From Planctomycetota bacterium (lineage in GTDB: Bacteria > Planctomycetota > UBA1135 > GCA-002686595), in contig JAKVCD010000005.1 of assembly GCA_022446815.1 (NCBI GenBank), forward strand, positions 2,522-66,521: 64,000 nucleotides of DNA. The letters are read 5' to 3'. Of the stretch, positions 9,287-18,303 are shown piece by piece. The notes under the pieces were generated by a model, which saw only the letters and a list, made by a program, of their open reading frames with translations, made no database searches and was not told the origin of the DNA. Every line of letters begins with the position of its first letter. Position 1 is the stretch's first letter. A program made the translations under genes and the position numbers.

Positions 9287-11947
9287 ATGCCGCGCATGAA
9301 GAGGAGAGAGGGGCCAGGAGAGGAACCGCTCAAGCTCCTCATAGAGCCTGATGGCAGTGAGCGCGCGCGATCACTCGAGGACTTTGTGCGCTTCTTCCGC
9401 ATCCTCGCCGCAGACGTCTCAGGCCTAGAGGAGCAGGCTGCTATCCTCGACAGCGATCTCGCCCAGCAGGAGCTGGATCGAGCCAGTCAGCGCAGAGTCC
9501 ATGAGGGGCTGGAGTCGCTCTTGCGTCACTATCTCTGCTGGCACTTAGAGGGCCGCAGCTTCTTGTATCTAGAGGCTCCAAGCCTGGCTGTTAGCGACGC
9601 TTGGCGCCTCCTCACAGAGGAGCTGGAGGGAGTGGCTCTGCCTGGCCCCGGCGAGGCGACCCTGAGCATCGTCGCTCGATTGATCGGCATATTGGAAGAT
9701 CACTCCGGCGCGCACCCAGCCATGATCTCGCTCTGGCGCGCGCGATGGGTGTACGCCTTGCAGGGACCTGTGGCTGGTGAAGAGGCGCTGCGGCGGACCT
9801 TAGAGAGCCTCCCCACGACGCCGATGGACGCAGGTGATGGGATCGATCTCATCCGCAGACGCGCGGTGGAGGGGGTCGCTGAGGCGCTCTTGGACCGGGG
9901 CTCTGCCCGCCTCGCAGGGGCTTGGTTGAGTGAGCACTCGGAGCTAGTTCGGCGTGGCGCGCGCCTTCGGCGACTGGCGGTCTGGACCCGGCTGGTGTGC
10001 GGTGATGTCGCGGGGGCGCGCCGTGCTCAGGCATACCTCGAGCCGTGGGGTGGCAGGCTTCCTGACGCGCTCGTTGAGCTGCGCGAGCGTGAACCTGACG
10101 CTCTGCCGCTCTTGAGCGGAGTAGCAGGAGGTGAGCGCGCGCGATGCCCATGGCCCCCTCGCAGGACAGACGAGCCGATCCACAGGGGGGAGAGCGGCGC
10201 GATCGCAATGATCCTCTTTCAGTTGGACCCGGGTCGTGGGGCACACTCACATCGTGCTGAGGTGGCGCCGACCTTGTGCGGGAGCCTCGACGCTTGGCTC
10301 ACTGAGCGCGCGATGACTCCCTTCGATCACGGTTCGAGCGAGCAGGAGCTCCTTGCGACCGCAGCGCCGGTCATCTCACATAGAGAGGAGGGGCGAGGGC
10401 TCAGAGGCGCGATAGGAGCTGAGAGCTCTATGGCGACCTGCCTTGAACCCCTCATGGACCGTAGGGGGGAGGTCATGGGGTGGCTCTACCTTGAGTTTGA
10501 GCATCACCTCGTCCCCGCCCAAGCCCGCAGACGCGAGCTGGCTGTGGCCGCGGAGCGGGAGCTCATGCGCGCGCGCGAGCTCGGCGCGGGACGAGGACGT
10601 GAGGTGACTCAGCGGGTAGAAGACGGACCGCTTGCGCGCTCCTTTGAGGCGCTCGTGGAGCGGACCGGGATGAAGTTGGCGCGCAGGAGGTGGTGGGGTT
10701 TAGAGCGACAAGGTGAGGAGCTCGCCTTGGTCGCAGGAGGTGGCGAAGGCCTCACGGCCCCTCTGGACACTCACCGCGGTCAGGCGCTCCTCTTGCGTCG
10801 TGCCCTCGCCGCAGGTGGGGCTGTTAGCTTCGATGAGCCTGATGAGGCGCTCTCGCTGCATCCTGCTGCAGGCTCGGGGATCGCGGTCCCGTTGGGCCCA
10901 CGCGGAGAGGCCTTCGGGCTGCTCCTTGTAGAGTCCTCTAGACGTAAGGACTTCGCCGGTGGGGTCGGAGAGCGCATCGTTCAGACGGCTCGAGAGTGGG
11001 GGAGCGCGGTTCGTATCGCGCAGTTCGTTCGGTGGCACGAGGAGCGCTTCGCCAAAGAGCTCCACTTCCCAGTCGAGTCACCCGACTTCTTGGCCTTCGC
11101 AGAGCGCGTCGCGAGGGTGGGGCGCAGCGCACAGGTCGCGGTCGTCTCAGGGCCGAGCGGGGCAGGCAAGAGCGTGCTCGCGCGCTGGATTCATTACGAG
11201 GGAGGCTCCAGGTCTGGCCGGATCCATGTGATGCCGGGGAGCTTGGTCGAAGCCTCAGGCTTACGCGCGCGTTTGGAGGGAGAGGCTGATCACAGCCTCC
11301 TGATCGATGGGGTCGAGGAGCTCTCGGGAGAGGGACAGGTGGCGCTCGTAGCACACCTTGAGGAGCGCGCTGACCTCGGCCCGCGGCTCATCGTCACCTC
11401 CCTGCGGCCGCTTGGAGAGCTCGCTAGCGAGGGGGTCTTACGTCGAGACCTCGTAGGGAGGCTCGATCGTCTCAGCCTGTTCGTCCCGCCGCTCGCTGAT
11501 CGACGGGAAGAGTTAGAGGGGTTAGCGCGTCATCTCTTGAGCAGACAAGCAGAGGGAGTTCGCCCGCCAGAGCTTGAGGAGGAGGCGCTCGCTGTTCTCT
11601 GGAGACAGCCCTGGGAGGGCGGCGTCCGCGAGCTAGAGAACTTCCTCTGTAAGCTCTCTAACGAGGCCATGGATCATGACCTCATCGACGCTGGGCTCCT
11701 TGAGCGTGTCGCAGCTGAGAGCCGCGTCCCGCTCCGGCTTCGCACCCCCTCAAGGCACCCGCGCAAGATCGACCTGCTCTCGGCGCTCGTGACGAGCCAG
11801 ACCCAAGCGGGTCGGGCGAACAAGACGGCTGCAGCCCGCTACCTAGGCTGGGATCCGGACACCCTCGTCGCACGGATGAGGGACCTGCAGATCTCCGAGA
11901 GAGGCTTCGCAGCGCTGCATAGGCCCTGGAGCCGCTCGGCCACCTGA
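9287..11947 (+). CDS. NtrC-type regulator-like protein lacking the GAFTGA loop
   Basis: About 886 residues. The N-terminal third is helical and TPR-like; two GAF-like regions follow (about 300-400 and 445-570); an AAA+ domain begins near 590 and a Fis-type helix-turn-helix ends the protein (NKTAAARYLGWDPDTL). In the AAA+ domain, Walker A GPSGAGKS (about 622) and a Walker B-like SLLIDGVEEL (about 672) are only about 42 residues apart, against about 63 in NtrC, so the segment that holds GAFTGA is missing. Downstream, LRRDLVGRLDRLSLFVPPL..R keeps the family pattern. It is therefore unlikely to remodel sigma-54 polymerase. ATG 9287 has GAGG 9 bases upstream; GTG 9272 is an alternative overlapping the previous gene. 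Confidence 0.85.
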   Translation: MPRMKRREGPGEEPLKLLIEPDGSERARSLEDFVRFFRILAADVSGLEEQAAILDSDLAQQELDRASQRRVHEGLESLLRHYLCWHLEGRSFLYLEAPSLAVSDAWRLLTEELEGVALPGPGEATLSIVARLIGILEDHSGAHPAMISLWRARWVYALQGPVAGEEALRRTLESLPTTPMDAGDGIDLIRRRAVEGVAEALLDRGSARLAGAWLSEHSELVRRGARLRRLAVWTRLVCGDVAGARRAQAYLEPWGGRLPDALVELREREPDALPLLSGVAGGERARCPWPPRRTDEPIHRGESGAIAMILFQLDPGRGAHSHRAEVAPTLCGSLDAWLTERAMTPFDHGSSEQELLATAAPVISHREEGRGLRGAIGAESSMATCLEPLMDRRGEVMGWLYLEFEHHLVPAQARRRELAVAAERELMRARELGAGRGREVTQRVEDGPLARSFEALVERTGMKLARRRWWGLERQGEELALVAGGGEGLTAPLDTHRGQALLLRRALAAGGAVSFDEPDEALSLHPAAGSGIAVPLGPRGEAFGLLLVESSRRKDFAGGVGERIVQTAREWGSAVRIAQFVRWHEERFAKELHFPVESPDFLAFAERVARVGRSAQVAVVSGPSGAGKSVLARWIHYEGGSRSGRIHVMPGSLVEASGLRARLEGEADHSLLIDGVEELSGEGQVALVAHLEERADLGPRLIVTSLRPLGELASEGVLRRDLVGRLDRLSLFVPPLADRREELEGLARHLLSRQAEGVRPPELEEEALAVLWRQPWEGGVRELENFLCKLSNEAMDHDLIDAGLLERVAAESRVPLRLRTPSRHPRKIDLLSALVTSQTQAGRANKTAAARYLGWDPDTLVARMRDLQISERGFAALHRPWSRSAT

Positions 11948-12026
11948 GGGCTCGCTCCGACCCTGAGGAGGGAGAGCAAATAGAGGGGATCCTGGGGAGA
12001 TCTCAAAGGGCTGATACCATGGGCTG

Positions 12027-13616
12027 ATGCGCGCGGCAGCCCTCGTCCTCCTCCTCGCCTCCACAGCCCAGGCCCAATGGAGCCCTGGGAGTGGGCAGTG
12101 GGGGAAGTCAGAAGAGACGGACCTCCGGGTCGCGACATGGAACGTCAAGGACGCGATCTGTCGAACGGCGAACAAGGACGACGCGGCCCTGAACTGGGCG
12201 GCCTGCGCGCGCACGATCGCTGCACTCAAGCCCGACGTCCTGATCCTCCAAGAGTGCGGTGACAACACTGGGAATGGGACAGGGTCGGGGATCGACTCCA
12301 CCTCGGTCCTTGGGAACGTCCTCGAGCTCTTCATCCACGGCGGTGCAGATCCTTACAACGGCGGTCAGGTCGAGGCATATGTCCAGAAGTGGGCCCCTGA
12401 GTATGACCTGCCATACAAGTACGTCCCGGCGAGTTCGGATGGCTTCAACCGGAACGTCATCCTCTCCATTTTCCCCTTCTCAGACCTCAACGGCGACGGG
12501 CGTAGCACGCTGAACGACCTCCCGAACATCTCGTCTAGCACTTGGGCTGCGGGCGGAGACGGGGGGATCCGTGGCGTCCAGTTCGCTGAGCTCTCTCTGC
12601 CGGATGAGATCTATGAGGGAGACTTGGTCGTCGGAAACGCGCACCTGAAGTCTGGAGGTGGGAGTGACAACCACGCCCAGCGCGTCGACGCTGCGAGCAA
12701 CGTGGCCTACTACATCGACCACCTCTACAACGGCGCTGGCGCTGGGGTGCCCGACCCAGACAACAGGATCAGCGACTCACCCGCCGCAGCCGCGATCCTC
12801 CCTGCTGGCACCGCTGTCATCTTTGGAGGCGACTGGAACGAGGACGAGGGGTCAAACGGTGGCAAGGGCCCCGCTGAGTGGATCACAGCTGCGCTCACCA
12901 TCGGCGGCACGGACGGGACGGACCGTGACCGCAGCGACATGACCTACGACTCCGCCACGCACCAGTTCACTGGCAGCGGCGACACCATTGGGTCGAACAA
13001 GTACGACTACCTAGCCTGGCAGGACAGTGTCGCCACTCTGCGACGCGCGGTGATCTTTCACTCCCAAGGGACGCCCTCGAGCGCGCTCCCCTCGACCTTC
13101 GCTGGCTACCCCAACCCGCCTTTCCTCTCTTCAACAGCGAGCGATCACAAGCTCGTCTTCGCAGACCTCATCTTGCCCCTCGTCGACTACTGCGATGAGA
13201 TCTACGAGTACTGCTTGGACAACGCCAACTCGACCGGCTTCCCCGCGACCCTGTACTGGTCAGGGACACCGAGCATCTCTGCTGGAGACTTCACGCTCCT
13301 GGCTCAGTCCGCAGTTCCGAATCAGTTCGGAGTCTTCTACTACGGCCCGATCCAAACTCAGGTCCCGTTCGGACACGGTTACCGGTGCGTCGGCGCCGGG
13401 CTCTTGGGCACCTTCAGGCTCTTCCCGGTGGTTCAGTGCGACGCCTTCGGGGATGCGCAGCGCACCCTTGATTGGGGCAGCAACCCAGTGGGCTCGGGAC
13501 CTGGCCAGATCACCGCAGGGACCACCTGGAACTTCCAGTTCTGGTATCGCGATCCAGTGGCGGGCAGCCCTGGCTTCAACTTGACGGCAGGACTCTCCGT
13601 CAAGTTCTGCCGCTGA
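12027..13616 (+). CDS. Secreted endonuclease/exonuclease/phosphatase family protein
   Basis: A 529-residue protein with a 16-residue signal peptide ending AQA. The EEP domain (about 30-370) retains Asn in ATWNVKD, Glu in ILQECGD, the GGDWNED motif and a terminal SDHKLV, so the metal-dependent phosphodiesterase site looks intact. A loop SDLNGDGRSTLND resembles an EF-hand/dockerin calcium loop. Residues about 390-529 form a separate C-terminal domain rich in Trp, Phe and Cys, ending WNFQFWYRD...FNLTAGLSVKFC. I recognise that pattern from secreted planctomycete proteins; its role may be surface attachment or sorting. It probably cleaves extracellular nucleic acid or phosphoesters. The gene is monocistronic. 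Confidence 0.9.
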   Translation: MRAAALVLLLASTAQAQWSPGSGQWGKSEETDLRVATWNVKDAICRTANKDDAALNWAACARTIAALKPDVLILQECGDNTGNGTGSGIDSTSVLGNVLELFIHGGADPYNGGQVEAYVQKWAPEYDLPYKYVPASSDGFNRNVILSIFPFSDLNGDGRSTLNDLPNISSSTWAAGGDGGIRGVQFAELSLPDEIYEGDLVVGNAHLKSGGGSDNHAQRVDAASNVAYYIDHLYNGAGAGVPDPDNRISDSPAAAAILPAGTAVIFGGDWNEDEGSNGGKGPAEWITAALTIGGTDGTDRDRSDMTYDSATHQFTGSGDTIGSNKYDYLAWQDSVATLRRAVIFHSQGTPSSALPSTFAGYPNPPFLSSTASDHKLVFADLILPLVDYCDEIYEYCLDNANSTGFPATLYWSGTPSISAGDFTLLAQSAVPNQFGVFYYGPIQTQVPFGHGYRCVGAGLLGTFRLFPVVQCDAFGDAQRTLDWGSNPVGSGPGQITAGTTWNFQFWYRDPVAGSPGFNLTAGLSVKFCR

Positions 13617-13750
13617 GCTCCTGCTCAGTGAGGTGTGCTTTTTTTTCCGGGTGCAGGTCTCTCCGCCGTGTCCCAGATCTAGGGGTAGAGTTCCTACGGA
13701 GCAATGGGTCCGTAGGTGACACGCGGCTCTAGGGGAGGGGTTGAACACCC

Positions 13751-16153
13751 ATGAATTCACTAGCCGCATCCTGGTGGGAGCGTGTCAAACGTGCCCTCAA
13801 GCCGCTCACAGAGAGCCTTTCGAGGCTCTCTCCTCCGAGGCCGAAGCCTGTGAAGGTCCCTGTGCGCACTGAGCCTGCCCGCCGAGCGGTAAAGAGCTCT
13901 ACTTGGGTGCCGAGCGCACTCTTAGTCCTCTTCGCCGCATCTTGTGGTGGTCCTAACGACCCCACTCCGTCGGGCTCCACAGACCCCGGGGCGAGCGATC
14001 CGGAGGTCACATCAATCTCTCCAAGCTCCGGTCCAGCAGATGGGGGCACCCTCGTCACGATCACTGGTGTCGGCTTCGATCCTGCCGAGCTGACTGAGGT
14101 CCTCTTCGGCTCCAACAACGCAACCGGGGTCCAAGCGACCTCGGAAACGACGATCGTCTGCAACGCGCCCGCAGGCGTAGGGGGCGAGAGTGTAGACGTC
14201 GTCGTCGTGATGACGAGCGGCAGCCTCGCGGCCCCGACACAGTTCACCTACGAGGCGTCGCCGAACGCCGAGCTAGAGATCACTTGGAGGAACACCTCTG
14301 GCGGTATCAGCACTGGCGTCTTAACCGTAGAGCTCTTCAACGAGACCCCGATCACCTCGCAGAACTTCCGAGACCTCGCTGAGCAAGGGCTCTACGACGA
14401 CACGCTCTTCCACCGGATTCGCTTCCGAGACAAGCTCGAGGGCGGAGACTTCGAGAACGGCAACGGCACAGGCGGACGCGCCGCCTCATACCAAGGGATC
14501 GGGGATGAGACCGACTCGAGCACTTGGAGGATCCCTGACGAGGCGAGCTCGAGCCCGAACCATCAGCCTGGGGCGCTCGCGATGCACCTGCCTGCTGGGC
14601 CAGACTCAGCAGGGAGCGTCTTCTATATCGCGTGCCCGAACTCTGATCTCTCCAACAGAGACGGCGTGAACACGGTCTTCGGTCAGGCCACAGGAGGAAC
14701 CGTCGACGGAGTAGATGTTGGCTTTGAAGCGCTCTTGGAGTCTCTGCACCGCGTCGCGACTGGGAGCGGTAATGTCCCGACGCAGCCGGTCCGGTTGGTC
14801 GAGGTCAGGCTCTCTGGTGGTCCTATCAGCCCCCCTAATGGAGGTGATGATGATCCTGACGACGGAGGAGACGGAGATGATGCTGGGGGTGGAGGTGAAG
14901 GGGCTCCCACGATCGACTTGATCGATCCTCCGTTTGGTCCTCCCGATGGTGAGCATCAAATTGCCGTGGTTGGATCGGGCTTCGCGGCTGACTTGAACAA
15001 TCCGCCGTCTGTGACTTTTGGTGGCACGCCCGCAGAGGGGACGATCGTCCTGAACGACGGCACGATGTTCTGCAACGTCCCTGCAGGTCCCCCCGGCACT
15101 CGCGTCGATCTAGTCGTTACCACCCCTCTCGGTACGATCACACTTGATGAAGGCTTTCAATACCTCGTCGGTCCCGTGGTCAGCTTGCATATCTCTTGGA
15201 CTGACAACGACGGTTTAGAGCATGGCGGGCAGATCGCATCGGAGCTCTTTGAAGACGACGCTCCGATCCATGTAGAGAATTTCTTGCAGCTCACTGAAGA
15301 CACCTATTACGACCACGTCCCTTTTCACCGGATCATTGACGGGTTCATGATTCAGGGTGGTGATTTCCAAAACGGGGATGGGTCTGGTGGACACGCCGCT
15401 CAGTACTACGGCTTTGGAGATCCGGATGACCAAGACACTTGGACCTTGCCGGATGAAGCGAACAACGGCCTCACCCATCTGCCAGGGATCCTCTCGATGG
15501 CGAAGACCAGCCTGCCCAACTCCGGAGGCAGTCAATTCTTCTTTGTTGACCGAGACAGCTTCCCAAGCCACTTAAACGGGGTGCACACCGTCTTTGGAAG
15601 GGCTGCTGTAGGAGTGAAGGATGCAGTCGTCGTCACAGGCTTAGATATGGTTGATGAGCTGAGCCAAGTCCTTACAGATGGGAGTGACCGCCCCATAAAT
15701 CCTGTAACCATTGAGTCTGCGATCAGGATCGGTGGAACGGCCCTTGCGGTCAGCGCAGATGGAGGAGGCGGTCAGCTCTCCGAACGCTATGACGCCAAGT
15801 TTGGCTATCAGCCATGGCTCGCGAGCGCTGTATGGAATTCTGTCGAGGGGTCAGAGAGCAGCACTCTGTCTGGACGTGGTGGGACGCGAGGAGTGTTCCT
15901 GCTTGAAGGGAGTGCCGATGGGGTACTGAGAGTTTCGGTTCGGTCAACGCAAGCTGACCCAGAGCCTGCTGCCCTACACGCCGTGGGAGAGCGCACTGGC
16001 AAGATCACTCTCGAGGTGACAGAGGTTCATAGCGATGGACTGGGGGTGTCTCTCTCTGCGGCCCTTGAGAGAGATGAGCGGCTGATGCTCTTCGCGCCTC
16101 GGACCTCGTCTCAGTGGATAAAGGCCTGGGTCGAGCCGACTAAGGGCAGTTAG
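13751..16153 (+). CDS. Lipoprotein with two IPT/TIG domains and two cyclophilin-type PPIase domains
   Basis: The 800-residue protein starts after a good ribosome site (GGGGAGGGG about 10 bases upstream). A 50-residue basic segment precedes a hydrophobic stretch and lipobox AASC (Cys65). Order: IPT/TIG (about 84-165), cyclophilin 1 (175-350), an Asp/Gly-rich linker (355-385), IPT/TIG (385-470), cyclophilin 2 (475-655), and a tail. Cyclophilin 2 keeps FHRIIDGFMIQGGDF and is probably an active peptidyl-prolyl isomerase. Cyclophilin 1 has FHRIRFRDKLEGGDF, losing the Phe, Met and Gln of the active site. The domains look like a tandem duplication. It probably acts in the periplasm or at the outer membrane as a folding factor. 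Confidence 0.9.
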   Translation: MNSLAASWWERVKRALKPLTESLSRLSPPRPKPVKVPVRTEPARRAVKSSTWVPSALLVLFAASCGGPNDPTPSGSTDPGASDPEVTSISPSSGPADGGTLVTITGVGFDPAELTEVLFGSNNATGVQATSETTIVCNAPAGVGGESVDVVVVMTSGSLAAPTQFTYEASPNAELEITWRNTSGGISTGVLTVELFNETPITSQNFRDLAEQGLYDDTLFHRIRFRDKLEGGDFENGNGTGGRAASYQGIGDETDSSTWRIPDEASSSPNHQPGALAMHLPAGPDSAGSVFYIACPNSDLSNRDGVNTVFGQATGGTVDGVDVGFEALLESLHRVATGSGNVPTQPVRLVEVRLSGGPISPPNGGDDDPDDGGDGDDAGGGGEGAPTIDLIDPPFGPPDGEHQIAVVGSGFAADLNNPPSVTFGGTPAEGTIVLNDGTMFCNVPAGPPGTRVDLVVTTPLGTITLDEGFQYLVGPVVSLHISWTDNDGLEHGGQIASELFEDDAPIHVENFLQLTEDTYYDHVPFHRIIDGFMIQGGDFQNGDGSGGHAAQYYGFGDPDDQDTWTLPDEANNGLTHLPGILSMAKTSLPNSGGSQFFFVDRDSFPSHLNGVHTVFGRAAVGVKDAVVVTGLDMVDELSQVLTDGSDRPINPVTIESAIRIGGTALAVSADGGGGQLSERYDAKFGYQPWLASAVWNSVEGSESSTLSGRGGTRGVFLLEGSADGVLRVSVRSTQADPEPAALHAVGERTGKITLEVTEVHSDGLGVSLSAALERDERLMLFAPRTSSQWIKAWVEPTKGS

Positions 16154-16215
16154 GGAACCACTCCCCAGGCGGACCTCGACGGGGAGCCCTGAGATCGTCA
16201 CGCTCTGCGGCAGAG

Positions 16216-17286
16216 ATGCAGACAGACGACTTTGATTTTGAGCTCCCGCTGGAGGCGATCGCGCAGGAGCCCTCACCCGAGCGCGACCGCGCTCGGCTCT
16301 TCGCGCATGACATCGCGGCGGATCAGACCGGGCACGTTGAGGTTCGCGGACTCACTGAGCTGCTAAGGAGAGGCGATCTCTTGGTCGTCAATGACACCGC
16401 TGTCATCCCAGCGCGCCTCTTCGCTCGGCGGGCGACGGGCGGGCTCTTGGAGGTGCTCTTGCTCGAGCAACGCGGCGCTCGCGAGGAGTGGGTCGCGATG
16501 GTTCGCCCCGCGAAGAAGCCATCCCCCGGTGAGGAGGCCTCTCTGGGTGAGGGGCACTCGCTCCGCTTCCTCGAGCGCCTCATTGATGCGGAGGGGCAAC
16601 CTGGGGCTGAGTGGCGAGTTGAGCTCTCGCCGCGGGCAGGCTGCGACGGCGCGACCCTCTTGGAGGAGTGCGGGCGGATGCCCCTGCCTCCTTATATCGA
16701 GCGTGGTGAGGGCGCAGACACCGAGCGAGACAAGGAGCGCTACCAGACGGTGTACGCGGAGAAGCCTGGCGCAGTTGCTGCTCCGACAGCAGGCCTACAC
16801 TTCACGCCAGCGCTGCTGAGCGAGCTGGAGCGAGAGGGAGTCCGCGTCGCGCAGGTGACCCTCTATGTCGGCGCCGGGACCTTCAGGCCGGTCACCGCAG
16901 CGCGGCTTGAAGAGCACGAGATGCACTCAGAGCGATATGAGCTCACGGCAGAGACCGCCGCGCTCGTAAACGAGACGCGCAGAGCCGGCGGCCGCGTCGT
17001 GGCCGTGGGGACGACCTCCGTGCGGGTGCTCGAGAGCTGCGCAACGGATGAGGGCGAGGTGATCGCAGGTGAAGGAGAGACCCGCCTCTTCCTCTCGCCG
17101 GGGAGCCGCTTCCGCGTGGTCGACGCCTTGATGACGAACTTTCACCTGCCGAAGAGCACGCTCTTGATGTTGGTCAGCGCCTTCGCTGGCCGTGAGCGCG
17201 TGCTCCGTCTGTATGAGGAGGCCCTCAGCGAGGGCTACCGCTTCTACAGCTACGGGGACGCGATGTTCCTCTACAACCCGCGCTAG
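16216..17286 (+). CDS. queA: S-adenosylmethionine:tRNA ribosyltransferase-isomerase
   Basis: A 356-residue protein of standard QueA length. The enzyme transfers the ribosyl part of SAM to preQ1 in tRNA to give epoxyqueuosine. Diagnostic segments are the N-terminal FDFELPLEAIAQEP and DLLVVNDTAVIPARL, MPLPPYIER, YQTVYAEKPGAVAAPTAGLHFT, and TNFHLPKSTLLMLVSAFAG. The stop overlaps the end of the convergent thiE by 4 bases. The gene for the next step, queG, lies about 4.6 kb away on the opposite strand, so the organism makes queuosine although the genes are not in one operon. Confidence 0.97.
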   Translation: MQTDDFDFELPLEAIAQEPSPERDRARLFAHDIAADQTGHVEVRGLTELLRRGDLLVVNDTAVIPARLFARRATGGLLEVLLLEQRGAREEWVAMVRPAKKPSPGEEASLGEGHSLRFLERLIDAEGQPGAEWRVELSPRAGCDGATLLEECGRMPLPPYIERGEGADTERDKERYQTVYAEKPGAVAAPTAGLHFTPALLSELEREGVRVAQVTLYVGAGTFRPVTAARLEEHEMHSERYELTAETAALVNETRRAGGRVVAVGTTSVRVLESCATDEGEVIAGEGETRLFLSPGSRFRVVDALMTNFHLPKSTLLMLVSAFAGRERVLRLYEEALSEGYRFYSYGDAMFLYNPR

Positions 17287-18017
17287 GCTTCGATCGCCCT
17301 ACGCAGCCGCGCCGCTTCGGCGGCGGGGTCAGGCGCAGCGAGCAAGGCTGAGGCGACGGCGACACGACCGACCGACTCGAGCTCACCGGCGTTGCTTGCG
17401 GTCACGCCGCCGATCGCGAAGACGGGGACGCCCGCAGCCTCCGCTGCGACCCACGCGCGCTCGGGGCCGCGCGCGTCGGCGTAGCCCTTGGTCTCGCTCG
17501 CAAAGACTGGCCCGAAGCCCAAGTAGTCGACGGGCTCGTCGTGGCTCGCCACGACGCCCTCCATGTCGTGCGTGCTGAGTCCGATGAGGAGCTCTTCAGG
17601 GAGCATCGCGCGGGCCTCCGCTGCTGGCAGGTCTCCCTCGCCAAGGTGCACGCCCGCGCAGCCATCGACAGCGAGCGCCATAGCCACGTCGACGCGGTCA
17701 TTCACCATCACGAGCGGGCGGTCTTCGTCTGAGAGCCCTGCGCCATTCACCAGTTCGAGCACTCGCTCAGTCCACTCATAGCTCGCTCGCGCCTCTGCAG
17801 GGGGATCTGCCCTGAGGCCAGCCTGGAGGCCACTAGCGATGGGCTTGGGGCGCACCTGCACGATGTCTACGTGAGGGAGGAGCGAGCTGAGCCGCTCCAA
17901 GGGGTCAGCCTCTCGGACCGCCTCTGGGGTAAAGATGAGCAGGAGGCGTGCGTCGCCTAGCTTTGCGCGATGGTTGGGTCGGGTCTCGCTCACGCCCAGA
18001 GAATAGTTATCTCTCAC
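17283..18017 (-). CDS. thiE: Thiamine-phosphate synthase
   Basis: A 244-residue TIM-barrel protein. ThiE joins the pyrimidine diphosphate and thiazole phosphate to make thiamine phosphate. Visible are VDIVQVRPKP (the QLREK-equivalent strand), VMVNDRVDVAMALAVDGCAGVHLGEGDLP with its substrate-binding Asn-Asp and the HLG motif, IGLSTHDMEGV, DYLGFGPVFASETK, and VFAIGGVTASN for phosphate binding. This is all of the expected active-site architecture. It is a lone gene convergent with queA; no other thiamine gene is nearby. The start may be a few codons further downstream (GTG or the first Met); the N-terminal 15 residues are not conserved-looking. Confidence 0.93.
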   Translation of the reverse strand: MRDNYSLGVSETRPNHRAKLGDARLLLIFTPEAVREADPLERLSSLLPHVDIVQVRPKPIASGLQAGLRADPPAEARASYEWTERVLELVNGAGLSDEDRPLVMVNDRVDVAMALAVDGCAGVHLGEGDLPAAEARAMLPEELLIGLSTHDMEGVVASHDEPVDYLGFGPVFASETKGYADARGPERAWVAAEAAGVPVFAIGGVTASNAGELESVGRVAVASALLAAPDPAAEAARLRRAIEA

Positions 18018-18095
18018 CCCACCGCGGATAATTCACTGAGAAAGCCTGTGGTTCGCGCTTTGGGCGCAGCTGGGCAAGACAGAAAGAACTACGAC

Positions 18096-18269
18096 ATGAA
18101 GACCCACCTCTTTGGCCCCCTCCTGAGCACCTCGTTTGCTAGCGCGGCCAGCGCGTAGCCTGGCGAGGTCAAGCGCTACCAGCTCTGGTGTCGCAAACTT
18201 GTTGAGGCGAGCTTGCGCGGCTTCCACTTCAACCTCAGCAACGGTGTCGAGGTCTGGTGGGGTATCTGA
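18096..18269 (+). pseudogene. Decayed secreted-protein gene: signal peptide joined to a C-terminal domain remnant
   Basis: ATG 18096 encodes a 20-residue signal-like peptide (MKTHLFGPLLSTSFASAASA) that ends at TAG 18156. The same frame stays open for another 36 codons to TGA 18269. That part reads YQLWCRK.. and then FHFNLSNGVEVWW, which lines up with the end of the secreted nuclease encoded at 12027-13616 (FQFWYRD..., FNLTAGLSVKF). The simplest reading is an internal deletion of a secreted protein, leaving both ends. An alternative is chance similarity in non-coding DNA. The rest of 18018-18303, between divergent thiE and the FG-GAP gene, shows nothing else. Confidence 0.45.
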
Positions 18270-18303
18270 GGCCCTCGGCTTCGTGAGGGGCTATGCTCAC
18301 GAG

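Noticed and set aside
18136..18303. Longer start for the FG-GAP gene
   Set aside because: The upstream codons overlap the decayed secreted gene in another frame and do not encode a signal peptide; GTG 18304 does.
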